From Xenorhabdus anantnagensis (GTDB lineage: Bacteria > Pseudomonadota > Gammaproteobacteria > Enterobacterales > Enterobacteriaceae): 64,000 nt of DNA. The position numbers were made by a program, and so were the translations under genes. The notes beneath the pieces were generated by a model. That model searched no databases and was not told where the DNA came from. It saw only the letters and a list, made by a program, of their open reading frames with translations. Below, piece after piece: positions 18,795 through 27,930 of this stretch. Positions within the stretch are counted from its first letter, which is position 1. Each line of letters begins with the position of its first letter. Where the stretch lies: contig NZ_JAQRFN010000007.1 in the NCBI RefSeq assembly GCF_028598555.1, positions 118,764 through 182,763 of the forward strand, in the 5' to 3' direction.

Positions 18795-20882
18795 ATGTCT
18801 CATACCCTTACCTTGCAGAAAAAGCAGGGTCGGGATTCTGTTTTCTGGTGGATTGTTCTGGCATGGTTGTCATTTGCCTTGCTGCCATCATGGAGTCTGG
18901 ATTACGGCCTTTTTGATTCAACACTGGAAGAAATTCTGGCTGCTTACGGCTGGAGCTGCGTCAATATCAGCATATTGTGGTTCTTGCTACCATCAGTATT
19001 ACTATTACGCTCACGATCTTCCAACGGTCGTAACAAGCATAACGCCCGTCAGCGCTATTATTTCGATGCGGGATATGCCTTGCTATGTGTACTGTTTATT
19101 ATTGCCAGCGCAGCACTGACCGAACGTGGACTCGGTTATTCCATAGTTATCCTATTCATCTCATTGGGTGCAGTCGTTACCCTCGCTCTTACCCGTCTGG
19201 AATGGTTGGGTGGCGACAGTTTCGTCATTAGTTCTCTGGTTGCGATCATTGCATTGATTGGTGTATTTATTCTTTTCCCCAGCATCGCTATTTTTATACC
19301 TATGTTTAGGGATGAATCCGATCATTTCGCACCATTCGCATTTATATCAATACTCGGACAATCTCATATACTGAAAATCATTACCAATTCAGTGTTACTT
19401 TCCGTTGCAGTCGGTCTTGGCTGTACGTTCTTTGGTTTAATTCTGGCAATTTACACCACCAGAATCGCCAAACGATCAGCTATCATTGGTCGAGTATTTT
19501 CAATTCTGCCAATTGTAACGCCACCATTCGTTGTCGGGTTAGGTGTAACGTTAATGATGGGGCGTTCAGGTTACATCACTGAATTTCTGTCTACATGGTT
19601 TGGTTTGACCAACACAAACTGGTTATATGGCTTTACAGGGATCTGGATCGCCCAAGTACTAGCCTTTACGCCGATGGCATTTATGATCTTAGATGGTGCC
19701 ATAAAGACTATTCATCCTTCCCTGGAAGAGGCTTCTTACACTCTGCGAGCTAATCGCTATCAAACTTTTTTCCATGTTTTTATACCCTTACTGAAACCCG
19801 CTCTCGCCAACGCCTTTTTGATTGTAATTGTCCAATCTCTGGCTGATTTCAGTAATCCGCTGGTTTTAGGAGGTAACTTTGACGTTCTGGCTACCCAGAT
19901 TTATTTCTATATCGCAGGTTCACAGCTCGATTATCAGTCTGCCAGTACACTAGGGGCATCATTGCTGGTCTTCTCACTGTTAGTTTTCTGTGTTCAATAT
20001 CTCTGGATTGGCAAACGTTCTTATGTCACGGTTTCCGGTAAATCTTACCGTGGTGATGTACAGCCTTTGCCAGTTTCACTAGTCTGGGGTATTTTCACTC
20101 TATTGTTTATTTGGGTGATATTCAATGTCCTGCTGTATGGCAGCATTTTCTATGGCAGTTTCACCGTCAATTGGGGGGTGGACTACACCCTGACACTGGA
20201 TAATTTCATCAAACTGTTTGGTCAGGGAATGAGTGATGGTGCATGGCCTTCGCTGTTGGATACACTGCTGTATGCTGGCATCGCTGCTCCCATTACCGCC
20301 ATTTTTGGTCTATTGATTGCCTATATCGTGGTACGTCAGCAATTCCGCGGTAAAAAAGTTATTGAGTTCACTACCATGCTCTGCTTTGCCGTTCCCGGTA
20401 CAGTAGCAGGGATATCTTATCTTCTGGCTTTCAATAACGCGCCATTCTATATCACAGGTACAGCATTCATTATCATCATCTCCATGACGATGCGAAATGT
20501 ACCTGTCGGCATTCGAGCCGGTATTGCCGGACTTGGGCAAATTGATAAATCGTTGGATGAAGCCTCGCTCAGCCTGCGGGCCGGTTCGATGAGAACAATT
20601 TTGCATATTCTGTTACCGCTCTTACGTCCCGCTATCTTATCCGCATTGGTTTACAGCTTTGTCCGCGCCATAACCACCGTCAGCGCCATCGTCTTTTTAG
20701 TAACACCTGACACTCGTGTGGCAACAGCCTATATCCTGAATCGCGTTGAAGATGGCGAGTATGGTTTAGCTATCGCGTATGGCTCCATTCTGATTGTGGT
20801 CATGCTAGCGGTTATTTTCTTATTTGACTATTTAGTTGGCGAAGCACGTGTTTCCCGCTCAAAAGCCAAAAATACCCAGTAA
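18795..20882 (+). CDS. afuB: ABC transporter permease, AfuB type (two fused permease domains)
   Basis: 695 residues from ATG 18795, a single chain with two binding-protein-dependent permease domains, as usual for AfuB/SfuB-type systems. Each half has an EAA loop that contacts the ATPase: LEEASYTLRANRYQTFFHVFIPLLKPAL and LDEASLSLRAGSMRTILHILLPLLRPAI. About twelve or more membrane segments. Start: GGGGGAA precedes ATG 18795; the frame runs back to 18726 but those residues look unrelated. Third-last gene of the importer, 109 bases after afuA. Confidence 0.9.
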   Translation: MSHTLTLQKKQGRDSVFWWIVLAWLSFALLPSWSLDYGLFDSTLEEILAAYGWSCVNISILWFLLPSVLLLRSRSSNGRNKHNARQRYYFDAGYALLCVLFIIASAALTERGLGYSIVILFISLGAVVTLALTRLEWLGGDSFVISSLVAIIALIGVFILFPSIAIFIPMFRDESDHFAPFAFISILGQSHILKIITNSVLLSVAVGLGCTFFGLILAIYTTRIAKRSAIIGRVFSILPIVTPPFVVGLGVTLMMGRSGYITEFLSTWFGLTNTNWLYGFTGIWIAQVLAFTPMAFMILDGAIKTIHPSLEEASYTLRANRYQTFFHVFIPLLKPALANAFLIVIVQSLADFSNPLVLGGNFDVLATQIYFYIAGSQLDYQSASTLGASLLVFSLLVFCVQYLWIGKRSYVTVSGKSYRGDVQPLPVSLVWGIFTLLFIWVIFNVLLYGSIFYGSFTVNWGVDYTLTLDNFIKLFGQGMSDGAWPSLLDTLLYAGIAAPITAIFGLLIAYIVVRQQFRGKKVIEFTTMLCFAVPGTVAGISYLLAFNNAPFYITGTAFIIIISMTMRNVPVGIRAGIAGLGQIDKSLDEASLSLRAGSMRTILHILLPLLRPAILSALVYSFVRAITTVSAIVFLVTPDTRVATAYILNRVEDGEYGLAIAYGSILIVVMLAVIFLFDYLVGEARVSRSKAKNTQ

Positions 20883-20897
20883 TCACGGAGTGACTAT

Positions 20898-21953
20898 ATG
20901 ACACAGCAACATTTTGTCGAATTAAAAAATGTGACCAAAAGATTCGGTAATAATACCGTGATCGACTCGTTGAATTTAGCCATTCCACAAGGGCATATGG
21001 TTACTTTGCTCGGACCATCTGGATGCGGTAAAACGACAGTGCTAAGGCTGGTGGCAGGGCTGGAAAAACCAACAGAAGGCAACATTTTCATTGATAGTGA
21101 CAATGTTACCAACCGTTCTATTCAACAGAGGGATATTTGCATGGTATTTCAATCTTATGCCCTTTTTCCTCATATGTCATTAGGGGAAAACATCGGCTAT
21201 GGGCTGAAAATGCTGGGGAGACCAAAAGCAGAGATCCGTCAACGCATCAGGGAAGCATTAGAATTGGTCGATTTGGATGGTTTTGAAAATCGCTATGTTG
21301 ACCAAATATCCGGTGGTCAACAACAGCGTGTTGCTTTGGCGCGTGCGCTTATCCTCAAACCCAAAGTGCTACTATTCGATGAACCATTGAGTAACCTTGA
21401 TGCCAACTTGCGCCGCAATATGCGTGAAAAAATTCGCGAGTTACAACAACAGTTTAATATCACCTCACTCTATGTCACACATGATCAAAGTGAAGCCTTT
21501 GCAGTTTCTGATACGGTTTTAGTTATGAATAAAGGCAAGATCATGCAGATGGGCGCACCAAAAACCTTGTATCGTCAGCCTGCTTCGAAATTTATGGCAA
21601 ATTTTATGGGAGATGCCAATATTTTTCCGGCTACTCTAGGGAAAAATTATCTGGAAATCTTCCAATACCGCCTGCCCCGCCCAGATAATTTCGCTACAAC
21701 GCAGGCATCAATTACCGTTGGCGTTCGTCCTGAGGCCATTACTCTGAACCAGCAAGGCAGTGAAAGCCAACGCTGCAAAGTAAATTATGTTGCGTATATG
21801 GGAGCACAATATGAAGTAACGGTTGACTGGCATGGACAAACGCTATTGCTGCAAATCAATGCCACCCAACTGCAACCAAAAATAGATGAGGATTATTATC
21901 TGGAAATTCACCCGATTGGGGTGTTTATTCTGGACGAAGAGACGCAAGGTTAA
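20898..21953 (+). CDS. afuC: ABC transporter ATP-binding protein, AfuC type
   Basis: 351 residues. Walker [10 protein letters not shown] at about 40-48, Q-loop [10 protein letters not shown], signature [15 protein letters not shown], Walker [13 protein letters not shown], switch His in YVTHDQSEA; the C-terminal third is a TOBE domain (GVRPEAI). It powers the AfuAB importer from the cytoplasmic face. Starts 15 bases after afuB and ends the operon. A hairpin follows. Confidence 0.93.
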   Translation: MTQQHFVELKNVTKRFGNNTVIDSLNLAIPQGHMVTLLGPSGCGKTTVLRLVAGLEKPTEGNIFIDSDNVTNRSIQQRDICMVFQSYALFPHMSLGENIGYGLKMLGRPKAEIRQRIREALELVDLDGFENRYVDQISGGQQQRVALARALILKPKVLLFDEPLSNLDANLRRNMREKIRELQQQFNITSLYVTHDQSEAFAVSDTVLVMNKGKIMQMGAPKTLYRQPASKFMANFMGDANIFPATLGKNYLEIFQYRLPRPDNFATTQASITVGVRPEAITLNQQGSESQRCKVNYVAYMGAQYEVTVDWHGQTLLLQINATQLQPKIDEDYYLEIHPIGVFILDEETQG

Positions 21954-21962
21954 AGTTAGATC

Positions 21963-22000
21963 GGCATAAAATTATGCCCTGATTTTTTGTGTCAGGGCAT
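21963..22000. terminator. Hairpins after afuC
   Basis: Perfect 9-base stem ATGCCCTGA / TCAGGGCAT with a 9-base loop (21974-22000), overlapping an alternative stem GGCATAA / TTATGCC starting at 21963. No strong T-run on the plus side, so a weak or factor-aided terminator. Confidence 0.6.
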
Positions 22001-22258
22001 AACAGATAAGCATCCATATAGAAACCAATTTACCTTATTTGTTAGAGTCTTTCCGGAGATAACTCCACAACACCAGACTCCCGCGTCCATTACCATCCGA
22101 GTTTTTTATCCAATTAAATCTTTCAGCAAACCAACGAGATAAATCACCTATTCTGCCTATCAACTCATCAATAAACCCTGTAAAATCATCTATGCTTTCT
22201 GGGTATGTCACACCGCAAAAAGACCATTCATTTCACTTCTAATAAATAGGTTTTACTA
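22001..22258. other. Intergenic before the MATE gene, no gene seen
   Basis: About 260 bases without a credible frame; presumably the promoter region of the MATE transporter gene. Confidence 0.4.
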
Positions 22259-23599
22259 ATGCATCAGTCTGATGTTGTTGATCGTTCACTTTTTTCATTA
22301 AGCTGGCCGATTTTCATTGATATCTTTCTGCATATGGCGACGTTATTAATCAATACGTACATGATCAGCCATATTTCTTCTTCTTACCTCGCCGCGATGG
22401 GGGTAGGTAATCATGTTTTTGATCTCTTTATTACAATTTTTAATTTCATTAGTGTAGGTTGCAGTGTTGTCATCGCACAATATTTAGGTTCAGGAAAACG
22501 CAATAAAGCCAGTGAGGCGATCCATATTTCTATTGCTTTTAATTCTGTGCTGGGTCTCTGTTGTGCGCTGATCACAGTGTTCTTCGGTTATAAAATCCTG
22601 TATATCATGAACCTGCCCGAAAATCTGATGGATGATGGGTTCGCTTATCTGCATGTTCTTGGTATCTGCCTGATACCCGAAGCGATTTCGATTATTCTGG
22701 CGGCCTGCTTGCGGGTTTACGGAAAATCGAAAGCAGCCATGTATGTCACGCTGATTGCTAACTTGCTCACCATTGTCGGCAATATGATCGTGCTGTATGG
22801 GTTCTTTGGGCTACCTCAATATGGGCTGGAAGGCGTAGCATGGTCTACAGTATTTGGTCGAGTTGTTGCGGTTATTCTGCTTTGTGGGTTGTTGTTCTGT
22901 AGTTTGAATATTAAGTTCGAATTTAAATTGCTCGTGCACTGGTCTAAGAGCATGTTGAGCAAAATTCTGCATATTGGCTTGCCCGCCGCCGGTGAAAACT
23001 TGGTGTGGATCCTGCAATATATGACTGCGCAGGCGTTTATCGGCCTGATGGGCGAAACATCTTTGGCCGCCCAAACGCTGTATTTCCAGTTATCTCTGTT
23101 CATTATGCTGTTTGGTATCTCTACCAGTATTGGCAATGAGATTATGGTTGGTCATCTTGTTGGGGCAAAACGCTTTGAAGATGCCTATATCCGGGGGCTA
23201 AAAAGCCTGCGAATTGGTGTCATTGTCACAGTAGGCGTCGTATTACCGTTCTGGATTTTCAGGGAACCACTTCTTAATGTCATGACGGAAGATAAGATGA
23301 TTATTGAACTTCTTCTGCCATTGTTCCTACTTTCCGTCTTTTTGGAGCCGGGTCGTACCTTCAACATTGTAATGGTCAATGCCCTGCGTGCTTCCGGTGA
23401 TGCCCGTTTCCCACTCTATACCGCACTGATTTGCATGTGGGGTATTTCCATTCCTCTCGGTTATTTCCTGGGAATCACTATGGGTATGGGAATCCTGGGG
23501 ATCTGGATAGGATTCTTCTGCGATGAGTGGATACGTGGATTAGTAAACGCGTGGCGTTGGAAGTCTAAAAAGTGGCAAGCCAAGCGATTGGATATCTAA
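22259..23599 (+). CDS. MATE-family efflux transporter
   Basis: 446 residues, about twelve membrane segments, of the MATE family (Na+- or H+-driven drug/metabolite export). Family features: LSWPIFIDIFLHMATLLINTYMIS at the N-terminus, GVGNHVFDLFITIFNFISVGCSVVIAQYLGSGKRNKA, AACLRVYGKSKAAMY, and the second-half equivalent SIGNEIMVGHLVGAKRFEDAY. The substrate cannot be inferred. It is a single gene, convergent with the lipoprotein operon and sharing a terminator with it. Confidence 0.9.
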   Translation: MHQSDVVDRSLFSLSWPIFIDIFLHMATLLINTYMISHISSSYLAAMGVGNHVFDLFITIFNFISVGCSVVIAQYLGSGKRNKASEAIHISIAFNSVLGLCCALITVFFGYKILYIMNLPENLMDDGFAYLHVLGICLIPEAISIILAACLRVYGKSKAAMYVTLIANLLTIVGNMIVLYGFFGLPQYGLEGVAWSTVFGRVVAVILLCGLLFCSLNIKFEFKLLVHWSKSMLSKILHIGLPAAGENLVWILQYMTAQAFIGLMGETSLAAQTLYFQLSLFIMLFGISTSIGNEIMVGHLVGAKRFEDAYIRGLKSLRIGVIVTVGVVLPFWIFREPLLNVMTEDKMIIELLLPLFLLSVFLEPGRTFNIVMVNALRASGDARFPLYTALICMWGISIPLGYFLGITMGMGILGIWIGFFCDEWIRGLVNAWRWKSKKWQAKRLDI

Positions 23600-23644
23600 T
23601 TCAGAAATAGCAGTAAAAAATAATAGCAGTAAAAAATAAATATA

Positions 23645-23678
23645 AAAAAATGCCGCGGATTTCTCTACGGCATTTTTA
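23645..23678. terminator. Bidirectional terminator
   Basis: Stem AAAAATGCCG / CGGCATTTTT, flanked by A and T runs, between the convergent MATE gene and the DUF799 lipoprotein gene. Confidence 0.88.
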
Positions 23679-23705
23679 TTTCAATTAAATCCTACCGTTT
23701 TTTTC

Positions 23706-24365
23706 TTATAACTTTTCTTTACCATAGAACTCTGAACGAGGGCCATACAGCAAGCGACCATATCCACCTGCATTTAACAAGCGATTACTGGTAATGCCTG
23801 CAATATCATGGCCTCTGTCCATAACGGTATTTGCAATCTGGGAGATGGCTGCTGATACCAGCATGCCGATCAAACCGCCACTGGAGTAATTGTCATTTTC
23901 TGTGGAAGATGCCGTTGCGAAACCACTCCACAGTTGTTTACCCGTGCGCAAATCCACCAGACGGGCTGTCGCACTGACGCGGGTATCACTGTTAATGATT
24001 TGGTATTGTGTACCGTATTGCGTGATATTCAGGTAAAGAGCGGAATCTGCACCAAATATATCATGCAATTTTTTGTAACTGATATTGTGAATATCCTGTG
24101 CTTCTGTTACGCCATTTTGGCGGAATGTTTCTTCAACCGCCGCAACGGGATAAACATAATAGCCAGATTCTGCCAACGGATAAGTCACTTGAGACAACAA
24201 ACTGCCAGAAGCCTGCACTTCCACTGATTTATTTACGGCGGGCAAAACCAAAATGGATTTAGGTTTGCTTTCTCTCAGGGCTGAATAATCATACGGTTTA
24301 TGTTCGGCACATCCTGTCAGTACCAGCAAAAATAAAGCACCAATCGCTGCCAGAAAACGGTTCAT
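23706..24365 (-). CDS. DUF799 (GNA1162-type) lipoprotein
   Basis: 219-residue lipoprotein with lipobox VLTGC near residue 19, then KPKSILVLPAVNKSVEVQASGSLLSQVTYPLAESGYYVYP and the region SDTRVSATARLVDLRTGKQLWSG. Matches the DUF799 family, whose Neisseria member GNA1162 resembles TolB/lipoprotein components of secretion machines. It is the last gene of a three-lipoprotein operon with a CsgG-like protein and a DUF4810 protein; its start touches the stop of DUF4810. Function unknown. Confidence 0.82.
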   Translation of the reverse strand: MNRFLAAIGALFLLVLTGCAEHKPYDYSALRESKPKSILVLPAVNKSVEVQASGSLLSQVTYPLAESGYYVYPVAAVEETFRQNGVTEAQDIHNISYKKLHDIFGADSALYLNITQYGTQYQIINSDTRVSATARLVDLRTGKQLWSGFATASSTENDNYSSGGLIGMLVSAAISQIANTVMDRGHDIAGITSNRLLNAGGYGRLLYGPRSEFYGKEKL

Positions 24366-24721
24366 TATTTCACTCCCTTATTCTTGCTTAACAGAAAATC
24401 CATGTAAGGCGCAGATTCAGGAAATAGGCTTTTTTCTATCTCAAACTGCTGGAAGGCATTCTCAATATTGCCAATTTTGCTGTAAAGCAATCCCATTTGC
24501 GCGTGCAGACCGGGTGGAACAGGTTTATCTTTGGCCTTGGCTTGCTCGATAACTTTTTGCAATGCTTGAAGCTGTTCCTGTGGCCCCGTTTTATCCTGCT
24601 GGTAATATTGGTACAGGGTTGATTGATAATCACCCCACTCGTATATGGTCTTAGGGGCTTTTACACATCCAACCAATAATAGAGCTGCCAGCAGCATCCC
24701 CGTCTTTTTCATCAAAAACAT
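24365..24721 (-). CDS. DUF4810 lipoprotein
   Basis: 118-residue lipoprotein: signal peptide with lipobox LLVGC, then KAPKTIYEWGDYQSTLYQYYQ, typical of DUF4810, and TPR-like helices (LHAQMGLLYSKIGNIENAFQQFEIEKSLFPES). Middle gene of the CsgG/DUF4810/DUF799 set. ATG 24721 has AGGG about 11 bases upstream; ATG 24712 (MKKTGMLL) is a close alternative. Overlaps the DUF799 start by one base, so translation is probably coupled. Confidence 0.8.
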   Translation of the reverse strand: MFLMKKTGMLLAALLLVGCVKAPKTIYEWGDYQSTLYQYYQQDKTGPQEQLQALQKVIEQAKAKDKPVPPGLHAQMGLLYSKIGNIENAFQQFEIEKSLFPESAPYMDFLLSKNKGVK

Positions 24722-24761
24722 ACAAACATTTTCCCTAAAATATCTCACCAATTAATATTTA

Positions 24762-24789
24762 AAAAAGTAAAAAGTAAAAAGTAAAAAGT
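24762..24789. repeat. Perfect 7-bp tandem repeat, four copies
   Basis: AAAAAGT repeated four times exactly, in the 71-base gap between the CsgG-like gene and the DUF4810 gene. Slippage would change the spacing inside the operon. Confidence 0.85.
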
Positions 24790-24791
24790 AA

Positions 24792-25463
24792 TTAATTAGT
24801 TGGCTTCCATTCACCATTATCAATACCAGCTACCAGATCATTGATTGCTTCACGGATTGCCAGATCTAATACCTTGCCATTCAGAGTCGAGTCGTAGCTG
24901 GAAGTACCACCAAATCCAATGACTTCACGACTGGAAAGTTTATATTCCCCTGCTCCCGCTGAAGAAAAGACCACTTCAGAGGTTTCAACATTCACAACAT
25001 TCAGCATCACTTTTGCATAAGCAACTTGTGACTTGCCACGTCCCAAAATGCCCCATAATTGATGATCGCCCACTTCTTTGCGACCAAACTCAGTCACGGA
25101 ACCCGTAATAATGTAATTAGCCCCTTTCAATTTCTGAGCTTTACCCTGTAAACCCGCTTCCGCTTTTAACTCAGCCAAATTAGTGCGTTCCAATACGTTA
25201 AAACGAGCTGTTTGTTGTAAATGAGTTACAAGGATGGTTTTTGATTGGTTTCCTAAACGGTCAATGCCATCAGAGAAAATGCCATTTTGGTAGCTTGAAC
25301 GGTTTTCGAATTTGCCCACTGCAATCGGGCTACGAATACCGGCATAAGTTGTTTTATAAGAAGTAACTTTTTGCACGGGAAGTGTTGATGATGATTCCGT
25401 TGCACAGCCAGCCAGCATGAGAGAAGCCAAACAAAGTGAGGCTAATGTGAGTTTGCTTTTCAT
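24792..25463 (-). CDS. CsgG/HfaB-family lipoprotein
   Basis: 223 residues with lipobox LMLAGC near residue 20 and a CsgG-family body: PIAVGKFENRSSYQ, LVTHLQQTARFNVLERTNLAELKAEAGL, ANYIITGSVTEFGRKEV, AKVMLNVVNVETSEVVFSSAGAGEYK. CsgG itself is the nonameric outer-membrane curli exporter; this shorter protein heads a conserved three-lipoprotein operon and no curli genes (csgA, csgB, csgE, csgF) are in the window. It may form or help build an outer-membrane pore of unknown cargo. Confidence 0.88.
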   Translation of the reverse strand: MKSKLTLASLCLASLMLAGCATESSSTLPVQKVTSYKTTYAGIRSPIAVGKFENRSSYQNGIFSDGIDRLGNQSKTILVTHLQQTARFNVLERTNLAELKAEAGLQGKAQKLKGANYIITGSVTEFGRKEVGDHQLWGILGRGKSQVAYAKVMLNVVNVETSEVVFSSAGAGEYKLSSREVIGFGGTSSYDSTLNGKVLDLAIREAINDLVAGIDNGEWKPTN

Positions 25464-26513
25464 TATTATATCTTCCTGAGTGAATGTTCAAATAAATCTG
25501 TTCGGTTTTTTATACAGCGGATACTGCTAACATAAAAACGAGGGGATAATAAATATTGTTACAGAAAAAGTCCATTTAATTAAAAAACAAGCCTTAGTCA
25601 CAATCAGACAACAGACTGATTTTTAAGAATTTAAAAGGTAATTTATTGAGTGATTATCAGGCAGCTTAATTTCAATCTCAGGCACTAGTTAAAAATAAAA
25701 AATATTGCGAATCTTCTTAATGAATAAGCCTTATTTCGCAAAGTTATTTTGGATGATGATTAATTTGGAATAACTATCGATTTAGTATAGTTATAAATAT
25801 CAAGTTACATCTAAAAATATTTATATTCCGCAAAAATTCACTTAAATCAAAATATAAATCATGAATATTGGAAATAAAAATAAGTATATAAATATTTATT
25901 CTAAGCTCTTAAGAACCTCTGCTAACTACTACCCACAAAAACCATAGTAAAAGAGGGTTTATTGATTTATCTTCATTTCCAGTCGGAAGGCCGGGATGAA
26001 AATATACATCACACTATTTCACTAGCAAAAAACTCTAGATTAATATACTGAGTTACATCATAATATTAGCAATAAAAAGGATTTAATACTGACAAGGTGT
26101 TTTGAATTGATACAAATGTGATAAAGCACGCAACTTTTCTTTCTGGTTGTTTCAATGGTTAATATCACAAATATTCACAACACCTTCGCAAAGAGAATTA
26201 ATTTCATTGTTTATCAAAATGATACAAAGCACCAATTTTCTTTTTTGCCCAGTCTCCCTTTGCAATTTCTCATTGAGAACAATAAATGGCGATTTCTTCT
26301 TTATGAAGGAATTGTTCTCTCAAAAACTGTAATAGATGGAATGTTTAGGGGAATTTTTTTCCTTGAAATCATTTACTGTCAGCACACGATAACTCCTGAC
26401 TAAAAAAGTGGTTACTTAGTAGGCATAGTTATTTTTCGGTGTTTTACGTGATGCATTTCTTCCTCTACCTGTTCAATACTATTACAGCACCAAAGATGTA
26501 AGCGAGAGCTATT
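25464..26513. other. AT-rich 1-kb intergenic region
   Basis: Divergent promoters of the CsgG-like operon and of the permease. One 82-codon frame (26155-26403) lacks a ribosome site and matches nothing I know; it may be a gene remnant. No repeats or RNA recognised. Confidence 0.5.
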
Positions 26514-27836
26514 ATGAAAACAGCAACAAAAAACAATGACACGCCATACCTATCCTCATCGGCCAAACGTGCCAACATGACGGAAGCAGAATGGAAAAAA
26601 GCAATAAAATTCGACCATACCGATACTGGCTGGATCATTATGAGTATTGGCATGGCAATCGGGGCCGGAATTGTTTTCTTGCCTGTTGAGGTTGGGTTAA
26701 TGGGATTGTGGGTTTTCCTGCTTTCTTCCATTATTGGTTATCCCGCCATGTATCTTTTTCAGCGACTCTTCATCAATACTCTCGCAGAATCGCCAGAATG
26801 CAAAGATTATCCCAGTGTCATCAGTGGCTATCTTGGTAAGAACTGGGGCATTCTGTTAGGCATACTCTACTTCATTATGCTGGTGATCTGGATGTTTGTT
26901 TATTCCACCGCCATAACCAATGATAGTGCTTCTTACCTGAAAACATTTGGAGTCACCGATGAATTAATGTCAAAAAATCCACTATATGGGTTGGCGCTAA
27001 TTTGTGTGCTGGTTGCGATTTCATCTCGTGGGGAACGATTGCTGTTCAAAGTATCCAGCCTGATGGTCATAACAAAGCTATTTGTTGTCGCGGTATTGGG
27101 GATTTCCATGATCGGTATGTGGCATCTTTACAATATTGGGGCATTGCCTCCCTTCGGTCTATTGATCAAAAAAGCCATTATCACATTGCCTTTTACACTT
27201 ACATCTATCCTGTTTATCCAAACACTCAGCCCAATGGTGATTTCTTACCGCAATCGAGAGAAAAACCGTGAAGTTGCCCGTCATAAGGCGCTGAGAGCTA
27301 TGAATATTGCCTTTGGTGTCCTGTTTTGTACGGTATTTTTCTATGCCATCTCTTTTACACTGGCAATGGGACACGAGGAAGCGATCAAAGCCTATGAACA
27401 GAATATTTCAGCACTGGCCATTGCCGCTCAGTTTTTTCCCGGTGGTTGGGTGATTATCGTCAGTATCATGCTCAATATCTTTGCTGTGATGACTGCATTT
27501 TTTGGTGTTTATCTCGGATTTCGCGAAGCCAGCCAAGGAATTGCCATGAATATTCTTAGTCGCCTGATGCCTATCGAAAAAATCAATGAAAAGTGGGTTC
27601 AAAAAGGCATTATGGTTTTTGCCATCTTATTGGCATGGAGCGCCATTATCCTCAATGCGCCGGTGTTGAGCTTTACTTCTATCTGTAGCCCAATATTTGG
27701 CATCGTTGGCTGCCTCATTCCTGCCTATTTGGTTTACAAAGTTCCCAGTTTGCACCATTACAAGGGGATATCTCTCATTTTGATCATCTTTACCGGGATC
27801 TTGTTATGCGTTTCCCCTTTTCTGGCCTTCTCCTGA
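26514..27836 (+). CDS. HAAAP-family amino acid permease (SdaC/YhjV type)
   Basis: 440 residues, about eleven membrane segments, of the hydroxy/aromatic amino acid permease family. Typical features: FDHTDTGWIIMSIGMAIGAGIVFLPVEVGLMGLWVF at 30-65, ESPECKDYPSVISGYLGKNWG, FIQTLSPMVISYRNREK and FFGVYLGFREASQGI. Probably imports serine, threonine or a related amino acid with H+ or Na+. It stands alone; a 16-bp tandem array follows the stop codon within 5 bases. Confidence 0.87.
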   Translation: MKTATKNNDTPYLSSSAKRANMTEAEWKKAIKFDHTDTGWIIMSIGMAIGAGIVFLPVEVGLMGLWVFLLSSIIGYPAMYLFQRLFINTLAESPECKDYPSVISGYLGKNWGILLGILYFIMLVIWMFVYSTAITNDSASYLKTFGVTDELMSKNPLYGLALICVLVAISSRGERLLFKVSSLMVITKLFVVAVLGISMIGMWHLYNIGALPPFGLLIKKAIITLPFTLTSILFIQTLSPMVISYRNREKNREVARHKALRAMNIAFGVLFCTVFFYAISFTLAMGHEEAIKAYEQNISALAIAAQFFPGGWVIIVSIMLNIFAVMTAFFGVYLGFREASQGIAMNILSRLMPIEKINEKWVQKGIMVFAILLAWSAIILNAPVLSFTSICSPIFGIVGCLIPAYLVYKVPSLHHYKGISLILIIFTGILLCVSPFLAFS

Positions 27837-27840
27837 CATA

Positions 27841-27930
27841 AAGAGCTATCCATTATAAGAGCTATCCATTATAAGAGCCATCCATTATAAGAACGATCCA
27901 TTATAAAAGCTCCATCATAAGCGCTATCCA
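27841..27930. repeat. 16-bp tandem repeat array, about 5.5 units
   Basis: Units AAGAGCTATCCATTAT at 27841 and 27857 are identical; units at 27873 and 27889 differ by one or two bases; two more decayed units follow to 27930. Copies become less alike away from the permease stop codon. The array is downstream of the permease gene. Confidence 0.92.

Noticed and set aside
17654..21953. Iron(III) ABC transporter
   Set aside because: Older annotations call this family iron-binding, but AfuA-type signatures and the uhpABC neighbours favour sugar phosphates; iron is kept only as the alternative.
26155..26403. 82-codon open frame upstream of the permease gene
   Set aside because: No ribosome site, no recognisable motif, unusually Phe/Ile-rich as expected for AT-rich noncoding DNA. 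Left as a possible remnant only.
27841..27930. Array considered as a CRISPR
   Set aside because: Units are 16 bp and head to tail with no spacers between them.
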